Of a stretch of 64,000 nucleotides of DNA, positions 1-7,787 are shown in pieces (positions within the stretch are counted from its first letter, which is position 1; each line of letters opens with the position of its first letter). The DNA comes from an uncultured Collinsella sp. GTDB taxonomy: Bacteria; Actinomycetota; Coriobacteriia; Coriobacteriales; Coriobacteriaceae. The stretch spans positions 39,234 to 103,233 of the forward strand of contig CAKUFT010000003.1 in NCBI GenBank assembly GCA_934650095.1. The letters are read 5' to 3'. The translations under genes were made by a program, and so were the position numbers. The notes beneath the pieces were generated by a model. That model saw only the letters and a list, made by a program, of their open reading frames with translations, was not told where the DNA came from and ran no database searches.

Positions 1-206
1 AACGGCTCGGAGACGCGCTGCACGCGCTCGACGACGTCCATGGACTCGAGCAGGAACGGGTCGATCTTGGTTGTGTCGCCCACGAGGCCGATGATGGTCT
101 CGTTCTCGCCGCGCGAGACGTCGGTCTTGAGACCCTTCTTCTCAATCCAGCTGACGATGTGGCTGACGGCCTCGTCGCTGGCGCTCTGCTTTAAAATTGC
201 AATCAT
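1..206 (-). CDS. aroF: 3-deoxy-7-phosphoheptulonate (DAHP) synthase, N-terminal part (runs off the window)
   Basis: Only the first 68 codons lie in the window, read leftward from an ATG at 206-204. The peptide begins MIAILKQSASDEAV and contains VSRGENETIIGLVGD, which matches the small ferredoxin-like domain found at the N-terminus of the AroF/AroH-type DAHP synthases of Gram-positive bacteria. The full enzyme condenses phosphoenolpyruvate with erythrose 4-phosphate, the first step of the shikimate pathway. The catalytic barrel lies outside the window. A GAGGTGAG ribosome binding site sits about eight bases before the ATG. The gene is preceded by a hairpin with a T-run and a short leader reading frame, described separately, which suggest control by attenuation. 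Family assignment is by recalled sequence pattern. Confidence 0.85.
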   Translation of the reverse strand, partial: MIAILKQSASDEAVSHIVSWIEKKGLKTDVSRGENETIIGLVGDTTKIDPFLLESMDVVERVQRVSEP

Positions 207-216
207 GGTGTGCCTC

Positions 217-279
217 TCACCTCGATGGATATCCTTTGCAAAAACGGCCCGCATCGCGAGCCGTGTATATATGGTGCAT
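217..279 (-). CDS. Candidate 20-codon leader peptide before the DAHP synthase gene
   Basis: On the minus strand an ATG at 279-277 opens a 20-codon frame ending in TGA at 219-217. It begins Met-His-His-Ile-Tyr, has one Phe at codon 13 and a second Tyr at codon 17, and has no Trp. Codons 6 to 12 cover the stem of the terminator-like hairpin at 240-264, and the stop overlaps the ribosome binding site of the DAHP synthase gene. The ATG has no Shine-Dalgarno sequence but lies six bases after a possible -10 box (TATAAA, 290-285), so it could be read from a leaderless transcript. This is the geometry of a translated attenuator leader, but such a short frame can arise by chance. Confidence 0.35.
   Translation of the reverse strand: MHHIYTARDAGRFCKGYPSR
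240..264 (-). terminator. Intrinsic-terminator-like hairpin in the DAHP synthase leader (candidate attenuator)
   Basis: Read on the minus strand, ACGGCTCGC (264-256) pairs with GCGGGCCGT (252-244) around a 3-base loop, giving nine pairs with one G-T wobble, followed by a run of five T (244-240). It lies between the probable promoter and the DAHP synthase ribosome binding site, so it should end transcription before the gene unless overridden. Confidence 0.6.
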
Positions 280-369
280 GAGAGTTTATACTATCTGACT
301 CACTTTTGCCTTCTAAAGTGTGCCGATGCGGCGCGTCTTCCTCGGAATTGCAAAGCTTTTTCTTTTATT

Positions 370-399
370 TTGATAGCCCGTGGTGCACTTGGGTATAAT
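370..399 (+). promoter_or_regulatory. Promoter for tRNA-Arg
   Basis: TTGATA (370-375) and TATAAT (394-399) are separated by 18 bases. The predicted transcription start falls a few bases before the tRNA, which begins at 411. Confidence 0.75.
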
Positions 400-410
400 G
401 CATTCCGTTC

Positions 411-487
411 GCCCTATTAGCTCAGGGGATTAGAGCGTCTGCCTCCGGAGCAGAAGGCCGTTGGTTCGAATCCAACATGGGGCACCA
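411..487 (+). tRNA. tRNA-Arg (anticodon CCG)
   Basis: The sequence folds into a full cloverleaf. The acceptor stem GCCCTAT pairs with ATGGGGC with one T-G wobble, the anticodon stem TCTGC/GCAGA closes the loop CTCCGGA with anticodon CCG at 445-447, and the T arm is GTTGG-TTCGAAT-CCAAC. The terminal CCA is encoded at 485-487. It decodes CGG arginine codons. It has its own promoter and is followed at once by an intrinsic terminator, so it is probably a single-gene transcription unit. Confidence 0.95.
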
Positions 488-498
488 TCGAACGTAAG

Positions 499-534
499 AC
501 CGTCCGAACCTCGTATGGTCCGGGCGGTTTTCTT
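499..534 (+). terminator. Intrinsic terminator of tRNA-Arg
   Basis: ACCGTCCGAACC (499-510) pairs with GGTCCGGGCGGT (517-528) around a 6-base loop, with one mismatch and one wobble, followed by TTTTCTT. It lies between the tRNA and the ATPase start. Confidence 0.7.
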
Positions 535-562
535 ATACCGATACGACGTGATGGGACGTGGT

Positions 563-3292
563 ATGGCAGCAACGGATATCGAGCGCGGACTCTCGACCGC
601 CGAGGTCGAGGAGCGCATCGCCGCCGGTAAGATCAACCGCAACATGGAGCTCAAGACCAAGTCGGTCAAAGAGCTCATCATCGAGAACCTCTGCACGCTG
701 TTCAACTTGATCAATGTGGTCTTGGCGATTCTGGTTTTGCTGACCGGGTCGTTCAAGAACCTGACGTTCTTGTTCGTGGTGTTCCTCAACACCGCCATCG
801 GCGTCATCCAGTCCATGCGTTCCAAGCGGATGGTCGACAAGCTTACGTTGCTGACCTCCAAGAAGGCCATTGCGGTGCGCGATGGCGTCGAGGTGGAGCT
901 CGACCTGGACCAGATCGTGCTCGACGACATTATTCGTCTGGGACGCGGCGACCAGATTCCCGCCGACGCCGTGGTGGTGTCGGGCGAGGCGCTCGTTAAC
1001 GAGAGCCTGCTGACGGGCGAGAGCGACCTCATTAAGAAGCAGCCCGGCTCCGAGCTCATGAGCGGCAGCTTTATCGATTCGGGCCTGCTGCGCGCCCGCG
1101 TGATCCACGTCGGCGCCGACAACTACGTGGCCAAGATCAACAACGAGGCCAAGTACGTCAAAAAGGTCAATTCCGAGATCATGAACGCACTCAACGCCAT
1201 CGTGCGGTTCGCGAGCATCATCATGATTCCGCTCGGCCTGGCGTTGTTTGCCTCAAGCGTGAGCGACCTATGGGACGCCGCCGGTACCCCGGGCGATAGC
1301 GCGCTTTCGTGGTGTTTTTCCGAGCTGCTGGCCGGCCGCGTGCCTTCGTCGGCGCTGCTGTCCACGGTGGGTGCTCTGCTGGGCATGATTCCTCAGGGTT
1401 TGGTGCTGTTGACGTCGTCGGTGCTCGCCATCGCTACGGTGCGCCTGGCGCGCCGCAAGGTGCTGGCGCAGCAGCTCTACTGCATCGAGACGCTCGCTCG
1501 CGTCGACGTGCTGTGCCTTGACAAGACCGGTACCATCACGTCGGGCCGCATGGAGGTCGAGGGCACCTACCCGCTGCCTGTTGAGGGTGTGGGCTTTGGC
1601 GCGGACTCGGACGAGGCAGCTGTTCCCGTCGATACCACGGTGCTCGACTTTGCGCTCGCTAACGTGGCGCGCGCGACTTCGGCGGATGCCAACGAGACCT
1701 GCCAGGCGCTGCTCAACTACTATGCTGACCGTCCGGTCGAGGTGTCCGAGCCGCTGTCGGTCATCCCATTCTCATCGTCCAAAAAGTGGAGCGGTGCTTC
1801 GTTTGCACAGGGCTCCTATTTGATGGGTGCGGCGCAGTTTGTGCTTTCGGACCGCGTATTTGCGCAGGTCGAGAACCGTGTGGCCGAGCTTGCCGATACC
1901 TGCCGCGTGCTCGTGGTGGCGCGCGTGGACGGCTTTACGCCCGATGGCGATATGGTGGGCGAGGCCGAGCCCGTGGGCTTTGTGACCATCCGCGACGAGA
2001 TTCGTACCTCGGCGGCCGAGACCATCGGCTACTTTAACGAGCAGGGCGTGACTCTCAACGTGATTAGTGGCGACGACCCGCGTACGGTGTCGTCGATCGC
2101 ACGCGTGGTGGGCGTGCCGGGAGCCGATGCCTACGTCGATGCCACGACGCTCGATACGCCGGCCAAGCTCGATGCGGCGGTGGACCGCTATCACGTGTTT
2201 GGTCGTGTGACCCCGCAGCAGAAGCGCGAGCTCGTGCAGGCACTCAAGCGCCGCGAGCACACCGTGGCCATGACGGGCGACGGCGTCAACGACGTGCTGG
2301 CGCTTAAGGAGGCCGACTGCTCCGTGGCTATGGCTGCCGGTTCCGACGCTGCGCGCAACGTGGCCGAGATTGTGCTTGTCGATAACGACTTTGCCTCGAT
2401 GCCCGCCGTGGTGGCCGAGGGCCGTCGCTCCATCAACAACCTGCAACGCTCGGCTTCACTGTTCCTGACCAAGACGCTGTTCTCGATGGGTCTGGCGGCG
2501 CTCTGCATCGCGCTGCCGCCGTATCCCTTTGAGCCCATCCAGATGACGCTCATCAACTTTTTCTGCATCGGTGCGCCGGGCTTTGTGCTGGGTTTGGAGC
2601 CCAACAACGCCCGCGTGAAGGGGTCGTTCCTGACGAACGTGCTTAAGCGGGCCCTGCCGGCGTCGATTGCGGTTATTCTGGCCGCGGCGCTCGATATCTT
2701 CGTGGCGCGCGTGTTTGGGTTTAGCCAACTCACGCTGTCCACGATGTGCCTGCTCACATCGTGTGCGGCGAGCGTCAGCCTGATCTGGCGCATCTCGCAG
2801 CCGCTCACGCCCTTGCGTGTGGTACTCTTCGTGTTCGTTGTTGCCGGCATTTTGACGGGTGTTATCGGCTTCCCTGAGCTGCTGTCCATTGCCAACCTGT
2901 CCATCAGCCAGATGGTTATCTTGGCGGTTATCGTTGTCTTTACCTGCTCGGTGTTCTTTAAGCTCGCCACGATGATGGATTCGCTTAAGCCGCGCCGCCG
3001 TCATGCGGCTACCGGCTTTGGCCGCGGTGTACGCGTGCGTCTGGGTCGCGGTGGCGGCAAGGTAAGCTCGACGGGGTCGACCGCCGAGCGCTTTGCCAAG
3101 CGCGTCGCCGCCGATATGGCGCAGCGCCGTGAGGAGCGCACCGCTCGCGAGGCCGAGGCCCGCGCGCTTGAGGGCGTGGCCCAGGGCCAACCGCAGCCCA
3201 AGAAAAAGAAGAGCACGGGAGCCAAGCGTTCCCGCGTGACCAAATCGGCCCAGGGCATTAAGGTCTCGATGCCAAGCAAGAAGAAAAAGTAA
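563..3292 (+). CDS. P-type (P2-like) cation-transporting ATPase, CtpE/Exp7 family
   Basis: A 909-residue integral membrane ATPase. It has the actuator motif LLTGES, the phosphorylation motif DKTGT with the acceptor Asp near residue 320, and the hinge motif MTGDGVNDVLALKEAD. Hydrophobic segments lie at about residues 45-90, 210-300 and in the C-terminal third. The pattern VLDDIIRLGRGDQ and the MSGSFIDSG stretch resemble mycobacterial CtpE, a Ca2+ importer, and pneumococcal Exp7, so calcium transport is the most likely but unproven role. The last 90 or so residues are an unusual basic tail ending in clustered lysines. The start chosen is ATG 563, with weak upstream GGGA; ATG 551 is also possible. 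A longer upstream frame would run through the tRNA and is rejected. No partner genes are adjacent. Confidence 0.85.
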   Translation: MAATDIERGLSTAEVEERIAAGKINRNMELKTKSVKELIIENLCTLFNLINVVLAILVLLTGSFKNLTFLFVVFLNTAIGVIQSMRSKRMVDKLTLLTSKKAIAVRDGVEVELDLDQIVLDDIIRLGRGDQIPADAVVVSGEALVNESLLTGESDLIKKQPGSELMSGSFIDSGLLRARVIHVGADNYVAKINNEAKYVKKVNSEIMNALNAIVRFASIIMIPLGLALFASSVSDLWDAAGTPGDSALSWCFSELLAGRVPSSALLSTVGALLGMIPQGLVLLTSSVLAIATVRLARRKVLAQQLYCIETLARVDVLCLDKTGTITSGRMEVEGTYPLPVEGVGFGADSDEAAVPVDTTVLDFALANVARATSADANETCQALLNYYADRPVEVSEPLSVIPFSSSKKWSGASFAQGSYLMGAAQFVLSDRVFAQVENRVAELADTCRVLVVARVDGFTPDGDMVGEAEPVGFVTIRDEIRTSAAETIGYFNEQGVTLNVISGDDPRTVSSIARVVGVPGADAYVDATTLDTPAKLDAAVDRYHVFGRVTPQQKRELVQALKRREHTVAMTGDGVNDVLALKEADCSVAMAAGSDAARNVAEIVLVDNDFASMPAVVAEGRRSINNLQRSASLFLTKTLFSMGLAALCIALPPYPFEPIQMTLINFFCIGAPGFVLGLEPNNARVKGSFLTNVLKRALPASIAVILAAALDIFVARVFGFSQLTLSTMCLLTSCAASVSLIWRISQPLTPLRVVLFVFVVAGILTGVIGFPELLSIANLSISQMVILAVIVVFTCSVFFKLATMMDSLKPRRRHAATGFGRGVRVRLGRGGGKVSSTGSTAERFAKRVAADMAQRREERTAREAEARALEGVAQGQPQPKKKKSTGAKRSRVTKSAQGIKVSMPSKKKK

Positions 3293-3305
3293 CCACACCT
3301 CACAG

Positions 3306-3415
3306 GGTGGCTAATTTGGGACGGGGCTTTTTTAGCTACCCCGGCTGATGACGCGATCGATTTGGCCAATTGGCGGCTAGGGCAGCTAAAAAAGCCCCGT
3401 CCCAAATTAGCTGCC
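3306..3415. repeat. Large inverted repeat (36-bp arms, 38-bp spacer)
   Basis: The left arm (3306-3341) and right arm (3380-3415) are reverse complements apart from one mismatch and two wobble positions. Each arm contains the core GGGACGGGGC followed by six T and AGCT. The same core, lacking one G and present as one arm only, occurs at 20395-20420. It follows the ATPase stop and could act as a terminator, but its length and second occurrence suggest a dispersed palindromic element. Confidence 0.8.
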
Positions 3416-3437
3416 TTAGCGATGTTGAATTGGTGCC

Positions 3438-3469
3438 TTGCTCCTGTGGGGCCGTGGCGATGTTATGCT
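3438..3469 (+). promoter_or_regulatory. Weak candidate promoter for the zinc-ribbon protein
   Basis: An extended -10 (TG at 3461-3462, TATGCT 3464-3469) lies about 40 bases before the GTG start. The best -35-like hexamer, TTGCTC (3438-3443), is 20 bases away, longer than ideal. Confidence 0.35.
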
Positions 3470-3509
3470 CTAACCTCGATTGTTTGAATTGGTTCGAAAA
3501 GAGGATGCC

Positions 3510-4652
3510 GTGATCTGCCCGCATTGCCTTAAGACCATCGAGGACGGCGCCTCGTTCTGCCCCTACTGCAACGCCTACGTCGGCCCGGGCGACGGTCCCG
3601 AGCACACCGAATTTGTGTTCTGCGAGGGCTGTGGCGCGCGTCTTTCCCCGCATGATCGCACGTGTCCCAAATGTGGACGCCCTGCTCCGGGCATCCTTTC
3701 CGAGGACGCTGCCGCATCCGACCTGGCGGCGGGCCGTACCGCCGGTTTTCCGCGCTTGACGCAGGAGCAGATCGATACCGAGGTGCCCCATGCGCCCGCT
3801 TCGGCTGCCGCCGTGCTTTCGGATGCCGCCGACCCCAATGAGACCTGCGTGCTGCCGGCTTTCGATAAGGATTTCGGTATCCCCAAGGTCGATATCCCGA
3901 TGCCGGTTTCCCTGCATGAAGACACTCAAAAATCCAAGCGCAAGGTGCATCCCGACGAGGACGCCTACCATAAACACAAGCGTCATATCCCCAAGCCGCT
4001 TATCGTTATTGCGGTGCTTGCTGTCGTGTGCGGTGGCGCCTATTGGTTTGTGACGGCCGATCCCATGGGTGTCATGCCCGGCTTCTATGATCAGTTTGGC
4101 CAGGCTGCGCAGACCACCTTCCCCACGCGTCAAAAGGGCGAGGCGACCGAGGACGACACCAAGCAGGACGATCCTGCCGAAGTGGTTCAGGAAGAAACCG
4201 TTCTCACCGATGATCAGCTCTATACCAGGCTCGACGGTCTGTATCAGACCATCGTGTCGTACGGCAACGAGGATCAGATCGGCGAGGTCATCGATTCGTT
4301 CAACAACGGCTATCTCCGTTCTCCGCTCTCCACGCGCCAGGAACTCTCGCAGAGTGCCTATGCCCTGCGCGACCAGATTAAAAAGACGCAAGACGAGCTC
4401 AACAACCTTAAGTACCAGGACGATACGGTCTATGCGGATGACATCGCCCACTTAAAGCAGCTTGCCGAGTGGATGTACGAGCGCGTCGACGTGATCTGCC
4501 AGAGCTGGGATATCTCGCTTGCCATTCCCGATGGCGAGTCGATGAGTTCGCACCAAAGCGAGATCCTGGCGCCCATTGCACAAGGCGGCAACAGCGCGCT
4601 TAACCAGTACGACGCCAACGTGAGCGCGTGGAGGCCGCAGCAGCGTTCGTAA
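3510..4652 (+). CDS. Double zinc-ribbon, single-pass membrane protein of unknown function
   Basis: A 380-residue protein. The N-terminus holds two zinc ribbons: CPHC with CPYC (residues 3-21), then CEGCG with CPKC (about 33-55). An acidic, Pro/Ala-rich linker follows, then a basic stretch and one membrane segment near residues 165-185 (PLIVIAVLAVVCGGAYWF). The remaining 190 residues should be outside the cell and are helical and acidic, without a domain I recognise. Topology is zinc ribbon in, tail out. The GTG at 3510 is chosen because GAGG precedes it by about six bases and it places the start immediately before the first Cys pair; TTG 3480 is an alternative. The architecture resembles the zinc-ribbon membrane proteins common in Gram-positive bacteria. 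No function can be assigned. Confidence 0.75.
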   Translation: MICPHCLKTIEDGASFCPYCNAYVGPGDGPEHTEFVFCEGCGARLSPHDRTCPKCGRPAPGILSEDAAASDLAAGRTAGFPRLTQEQIDTEVPHAPASAAAVLSDAADPNETCVLPAFDKDFGIPKVDIPMPVSLHEDTQKSKRKVHPDEDAYHKHKRHIPKPLIVIAVLAVVCGGAYWFVTADPMGVMPGFYDQFGQAAQTTFPTRQKGEATEDDTKQDDPAEVVQEETVLTDDQLYTRLDGLYQTIVSYGNEDQIGEVIDSFNNGYLRSPLSTRQELSQSAYALRDQIKKTQDELNNLKYQDDTVYADDIAHLKQLAEWMYERVDVICQSWDISLAIPDGESMSSHQSEILAPIAQGGNSALNQYDANVSAWRPQQRS

Positions 4653-4688
4653 TTTGTTGCCCTCCGGCGGCATAACCTGCGTGCGCAA

Positions 4689-4718
4689 TTGATGGAAGCC
4701 CGTGCTTATTGCTACAAT
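4689..4718 (+). promoter_or_regulatory. Promoter for the cyclophilin gene
   Basis: TTGATG (4689-4694) and TACAAT (4713-4718) are 18 bases apart, about 40 bases before the start codon. Confidence 0.6.
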
Positions 4719-4757
4719 TCGTACAAATATGCTTTAAACGCACGAGGAAGGAACCAC

Positions 4758-5300
4758 ATGTTTGGTTTTAAGAAAGAGCTCTATACGCCCGAGTACCAGC
4801 TCGTCGGTGACGAGTGCGCGGTGATCGAGACGTCGAAGGGCACCATCAAGGTCAAGTTTGACGGTGAGGGCGCCCCCATCCATGTGGCGAACTTCTGCGA
4901 GCTTTCCACAATGGGCTTCTATGACGGCCTTAAGTTCCATCGCTATGTGCCCGGCTTTGTGATCCAGGGCGGCGACCCCAATACCCGCGATATGTCCGGC
5001 GCCGACGTTGCTGCCGGCCTTGAGGGTCCCGACGGCATGCCCGGTACCGGCGGCCCCGGCTACTGCATCAAGGGCGAGTTTGCCACCAATCCGCGTAACA
5101 GCCATGTTGACGGCGCGCTTGCCATGGCCCGCTCCATGGATCCCGATTCCGCGGGCTCGCAGTTCTACTTCTGCCTGGGTGCCCAGCACAACCTCGACTC
5201 CGGCTATACCGTCTTTGGCACCACGGTCGAGGGCCTCGACGTCATCTCGCAGCTGCGCGCCGGCGACGAGATCGTTCATGTCGAGATCGTTCACGAGTAA
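4758..5300 (+). CDS. Cyclophilin-type peptidyl-prolyl cis-trans isomerase
   Basis: A 180-residue single-domain cyclophilin, expected to catalyse cis-trans isomerisation of Xaa-Pro bonds. Family motifs are clear: GFYDGLKFHRYVPGFVIQGGDP with the catalytic Arg, then GALAMARSMDPDSAGSQFYF and LDSGYTVFGTTVEGLDV. No signal peptide or lipobox is visible, so it is probably cytoplasmic. The ATG at 4758 has a GGAAGGAA ribosome binding site. The next gene begins 11 bases after the stop, so the two are probably cotranscribed. Confidence 0.92.
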   Translation: MFGFKKELYTPEYQLVGDECAVIETSKGTIKVKFDGEGAPIHVANFCELSTMGFYDGLKFHRYVPGFVIQGGDPNTRDMSGADVAAGLEGPDGMPGTGGPGYCIKGEFATNPRNSHVDGALAMARSMDPDSAGSQFYFCLGAQHNLDSGYTVFGTTVEGLDVISQLRAGDEIVHVEIVHE

Positions 5301-5311
5301 AGGGGACTTCC

Positions 5312-6607
5312 TTGAATAGCCAGCTGATCCAACAGGGCCGCGCCGCTTATCGCGCGGGTGATTTTTCCGCTGCCGCCCAGATGCTCTCGGCGGCAAAGAC
5401 CCCCGATGAGATTATGGGCGAGGCCGACCATCTTCGCGGTAACGCCCTGATGCACCTCGGCATGTATGCCGAGGCCGCCGAGGCTTACGCTGCCGCCCTC
5501 AACGACGGCGCCTATGGCAAGCGCGGCGCTCTGCTCACCAACCGCGGCAAGGCACTCGCCGCGGTGGGCGACTACACCACGGCTGCCCAGGCGTTCTCTG
5601 CAGCTACCCAGGACGCTTCCTACGCCACGCCTTTTAAGGCCTACCTGGGTCTGGGCAACGCGCTGTTCCAGTCGGGCGATTATGCCAACGCCGGTACTGC
5701 CTTCCGTCAGGCTGCCATCGACGGCGCCAACCCGGCTCCTGCCGCCGCCCTCGGCGATCTGGGCCGCTGCTTCATCAAGCTCGGCCGCCCCGCAGATGCC
5801 GTTGAGACCTACCGCACGGCTATCGACTTTGCCGGCCCGCGCGACGATACGCGCGCACTCAATGCCGGCATGGGCCAAGCGCTTTCCGCCGCCGGCCGTC
5901 CCTCCGATGCGCTCGATGCCTTTAACGCCGCCACCGCCGACGGTATCTACCAGCTCACGCCCGAGCAGGCCGACGAGCTTGCCCGCGTGCACGACTCGCT
6001 CGCCGCGCTTTCGGCCCAGACGGCCATGTCTACGGCTCCGGCTCCCGCGATGGACGCTCCCGCTGTCGACCCGCTCGATCCCACGGGCGCGACCGGTCAG
6101 TTTATGCCCGATCCCTCTGACACCGGCTTCTTTACGCTGTCCGAGTCCGAGATGGTCCAGCAGGACCGCAAACAGGCCAAGGTGCGTCGTCGCCACCGCC
6201 ACACGGGTCTTAAGATATTCCTGGTGCTGCTTCTGCTCATCGTGATCGCTGCCGGTGGCCTGGGCTATGCCTATACGCACGGCATGGGCTATCCCTCGCA
6301 GGAGTCTGTCATCACCGACCTGTTCCAGGCTGCCGGTGATGGCGATACCGCCAAGGCCGAGTCCTGCCTGGCCTCGAGCCTGTCCGAGGACGCCAAGGCG
6401 ATGATCATCTCCTCGATCCCGCAGGGCGCCACCGTCTCTATCGAGGGCATGGATCAGTCCATGACCGAAGCCACCGCCAAGGTGAAGGCTTCGCTGTCCA
6501 AGGGCGGCGAGCAGGAGTACACCGTTAAATTCGTGCGCTCCGACAACCATATCGGTTGGGCTGTCTCCTCGCTCGACATCGATTTCTCGGCCGCTGACAA
6601 CCAGTAG
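5312..6607 (+). CDS. TPR-repeat protein with one membrane segment
   Basis: A 431-residue protein starting at TTG 5312 with AGGGGA upstream. Residues 1 to about 230 are Ala-rich helical repeats with the tetratricopeptide pattern (AAYRAGDFSAAAQML, EAAEAYAAAL, GNALFQSGDYANAGTAF, GRPADAVETYRTAI, GRPSDALDAFNAA). A low-complexity linker leads to a basic stretch and one membrane helix at about 300-323 (IFLVLLLLIVIAAGGLGYAY). The C-terminal 110 residues should lie outside and look like a small alpha/beta domain. The TPR part would therefore be cytoplasmic and bind partner proteins. It shares this inside-repeat, outside-domain layout with the zinc-ribbon protein two genes upstream. The actual function is unknown. 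Confidence 0.75.
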   Translation: MNSQLIQQGRAAYRAGDFSAAAQMLSAAKTPDEIMGEADHLRGNALMHLGMYAEAAEAYAAALNDGAYGKRGALLTNRGKALAAVGDYTTAAQAFSAATQDASYATPFKAYLGLGNALFQSGDYANAGTAFRQAAIDGANPAPAAALGDLGRCFIKLGRPADAVETYRTAIDFAGPRDDTRALNAGMGQALSAAGRPSDALDAFNAATADGIYQLTPEQADELARVHDSLAALSAQTAMSTAPAPAMDAPAVDPLDPTGATGQFMPDPSDTGFFTLSESEMVQQDRKQAKVRRRHRHTGLKIFLVLLLLIVIAAGGLGYAYTHGMGYPSQESVITDLFQAAGDGDTAKAESCLASSLSEDAKAMIISSIPQGATVSIEGMDQSMTEATAKVKASLSKGGEQEYTVKFVRSDNHIGWAVSSLDIDFSAADNQ

Positions 6608-6722
6608 TGACCTTATGAGATTTGGCGCTGCCCGGTGCTTCACCGCAAGTGAGGTGCCGGGCTTGCGTTAGTATGATGGGCTAGTAGTTTTCCAGCAATC
6701 ATCCAACACATCAGGAGTTGCG

Positions 6723-7766
6723 TTGTTTTCTTTGATGGATATGTTCTTCGGTAGCTATGCGGGCGATCTTGCCATCGACCTCGGCACCGCCAATACGCTT
6801 GTCTCCGTGCGCGGCAAGGGCATCGTCATCCGCGAGCCCTCCGTTGTCGCTATCGACAAGAACGACGAGCGCATCCTGGCTGTCGGCATCGAGGCCAAGC
6901 GCATGCTCGGTCGTACGCCCGGCAACATCGTTGCCGTTCGTCCCCTTAAGGACGGCGTCATCGCCGACTTCGATGTCACCGAGGCCATGCTTCGCTACTT
7001 TATCGACAAGGCTTCCGAGAAGCGCTATCCGTGGACTCCGCGTCCGCGCGTCGTCGTCTGCGTTCCCTCCGGCGTCACGTCTGTCGAGAAGCGTGCCGTC
7101 TTTGAGGCCACGATCCAGGCCGGCGCTCGCCAGGCCTATCTGATCGAGGAGCCCATGGCGGCTGCCATCGGCGCCGACCTGCCCGTCGAGGAGCCCACGG
7201 GCTCCATGGTCATCGATATCGGCGGCGGCACCACCGAGGTCGCCGTTATCGCTATGGGCGGTATTGTCGTGTCGCAGTCCATCCGCATTGCCGGTGACGA
7301 GTTCGACCAGGCTATCCTCACCCATGTTCGCGATGCCTACAACCTGGCTATCGGCGAGCGCACGGCCGAGGATATCAAGATCAAGGTCGGTTCCGCCGTG
7401 CCGCTTAAGGATGAGCTCGACGTCGAGGTCAACGGACGCGACGTTATCACGGGCCTGCCCAAGACCGTGCGTATCGAGAGCGAGGAGATTCGTCGCGCGC
7501 TCAACAAGCCGCTCGACGAGATGGCCAAGGCCGTCAAGGACGCACTCGACGCTACGCCTCCCGATCTTGCCTCGGACCTTATGTACTACGGCATTTTGCT
7601 GACCGGTGGCGGCGCGCTGCTGCGCGGTCTCGACGTGCGCCTGCGCGATGAGACCGGCGTTTCGGTCAACGTCAGCCCCACGGCGCTCGATAACGTCGTT
7701 AACGGCTGTGCCCGCGTGCTCGAGGCCAATGCGTTTGATGGCGGCTTCGTCCAGACCAATGCTTAA
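6723..7766 (+). CDS. mreB: Rod-shape-determining actin homologue MreB
   Basis: A 347-residue actin-fold ATPase. The phosphate-1 motif is DLAIDLGTANTLV, the phosphate-2 motif is VIDIGGGTTEVAV, and the adenosine motif is LTGGGALLRGLD. MreB filaments under the membrane position the elongation machinery encoded just downstream. Start TTG 6723 follows AGGAG by five bases; ATG 6735 is in frame but further from that site. It is the first gene of mreB-mreC-mreD-mrdA-rodA, with gaps of 5 to 21 bases between genes. Confidence 0.97.
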   Translation: MFSLMDMFFGSYAGDLAIDLGTANTLVSVRGKGIVIREPSVVAIDKNDERILAVGIEAKRMLGRTPGNIVAVRPLKDGVIADFDVTEAMLRYFIDKASEKRYPWTPRPRVVVCVPSGVTSVEKRAVFEATIQAGARQAYLIEEPMAAAIGADLPVEEPTGSMVIDIGGGTTEVAVIAMGGIVVSQSIRIAGDEFDQAILTHVRDAYNLAIGERTAEDIKIKVGSAVPLKDELDVEVNGRDVITGLPKTVRIESEEIRRALNKPLDEMAKAVKDALDATPPDLASDLMYYGILLTGGGALLRGLDVRLRDETGVSVNVSPTALDNVVNGCARVLEANAFDGGFVQTNA

Positions 7767-7787
7767 TTTCCAAAAGGTGGATTCCAT

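Noticed and set aside
461-562. Longer N-terminus for the ATPase
   Set aside because: It would start inside the tRNA and run through its terminator.
6630-6663. Hairpin between the TPR gene and mreB as terminator
   Set aside because: The stem relies on several wobbles and a mismatch, and no T-run follows.
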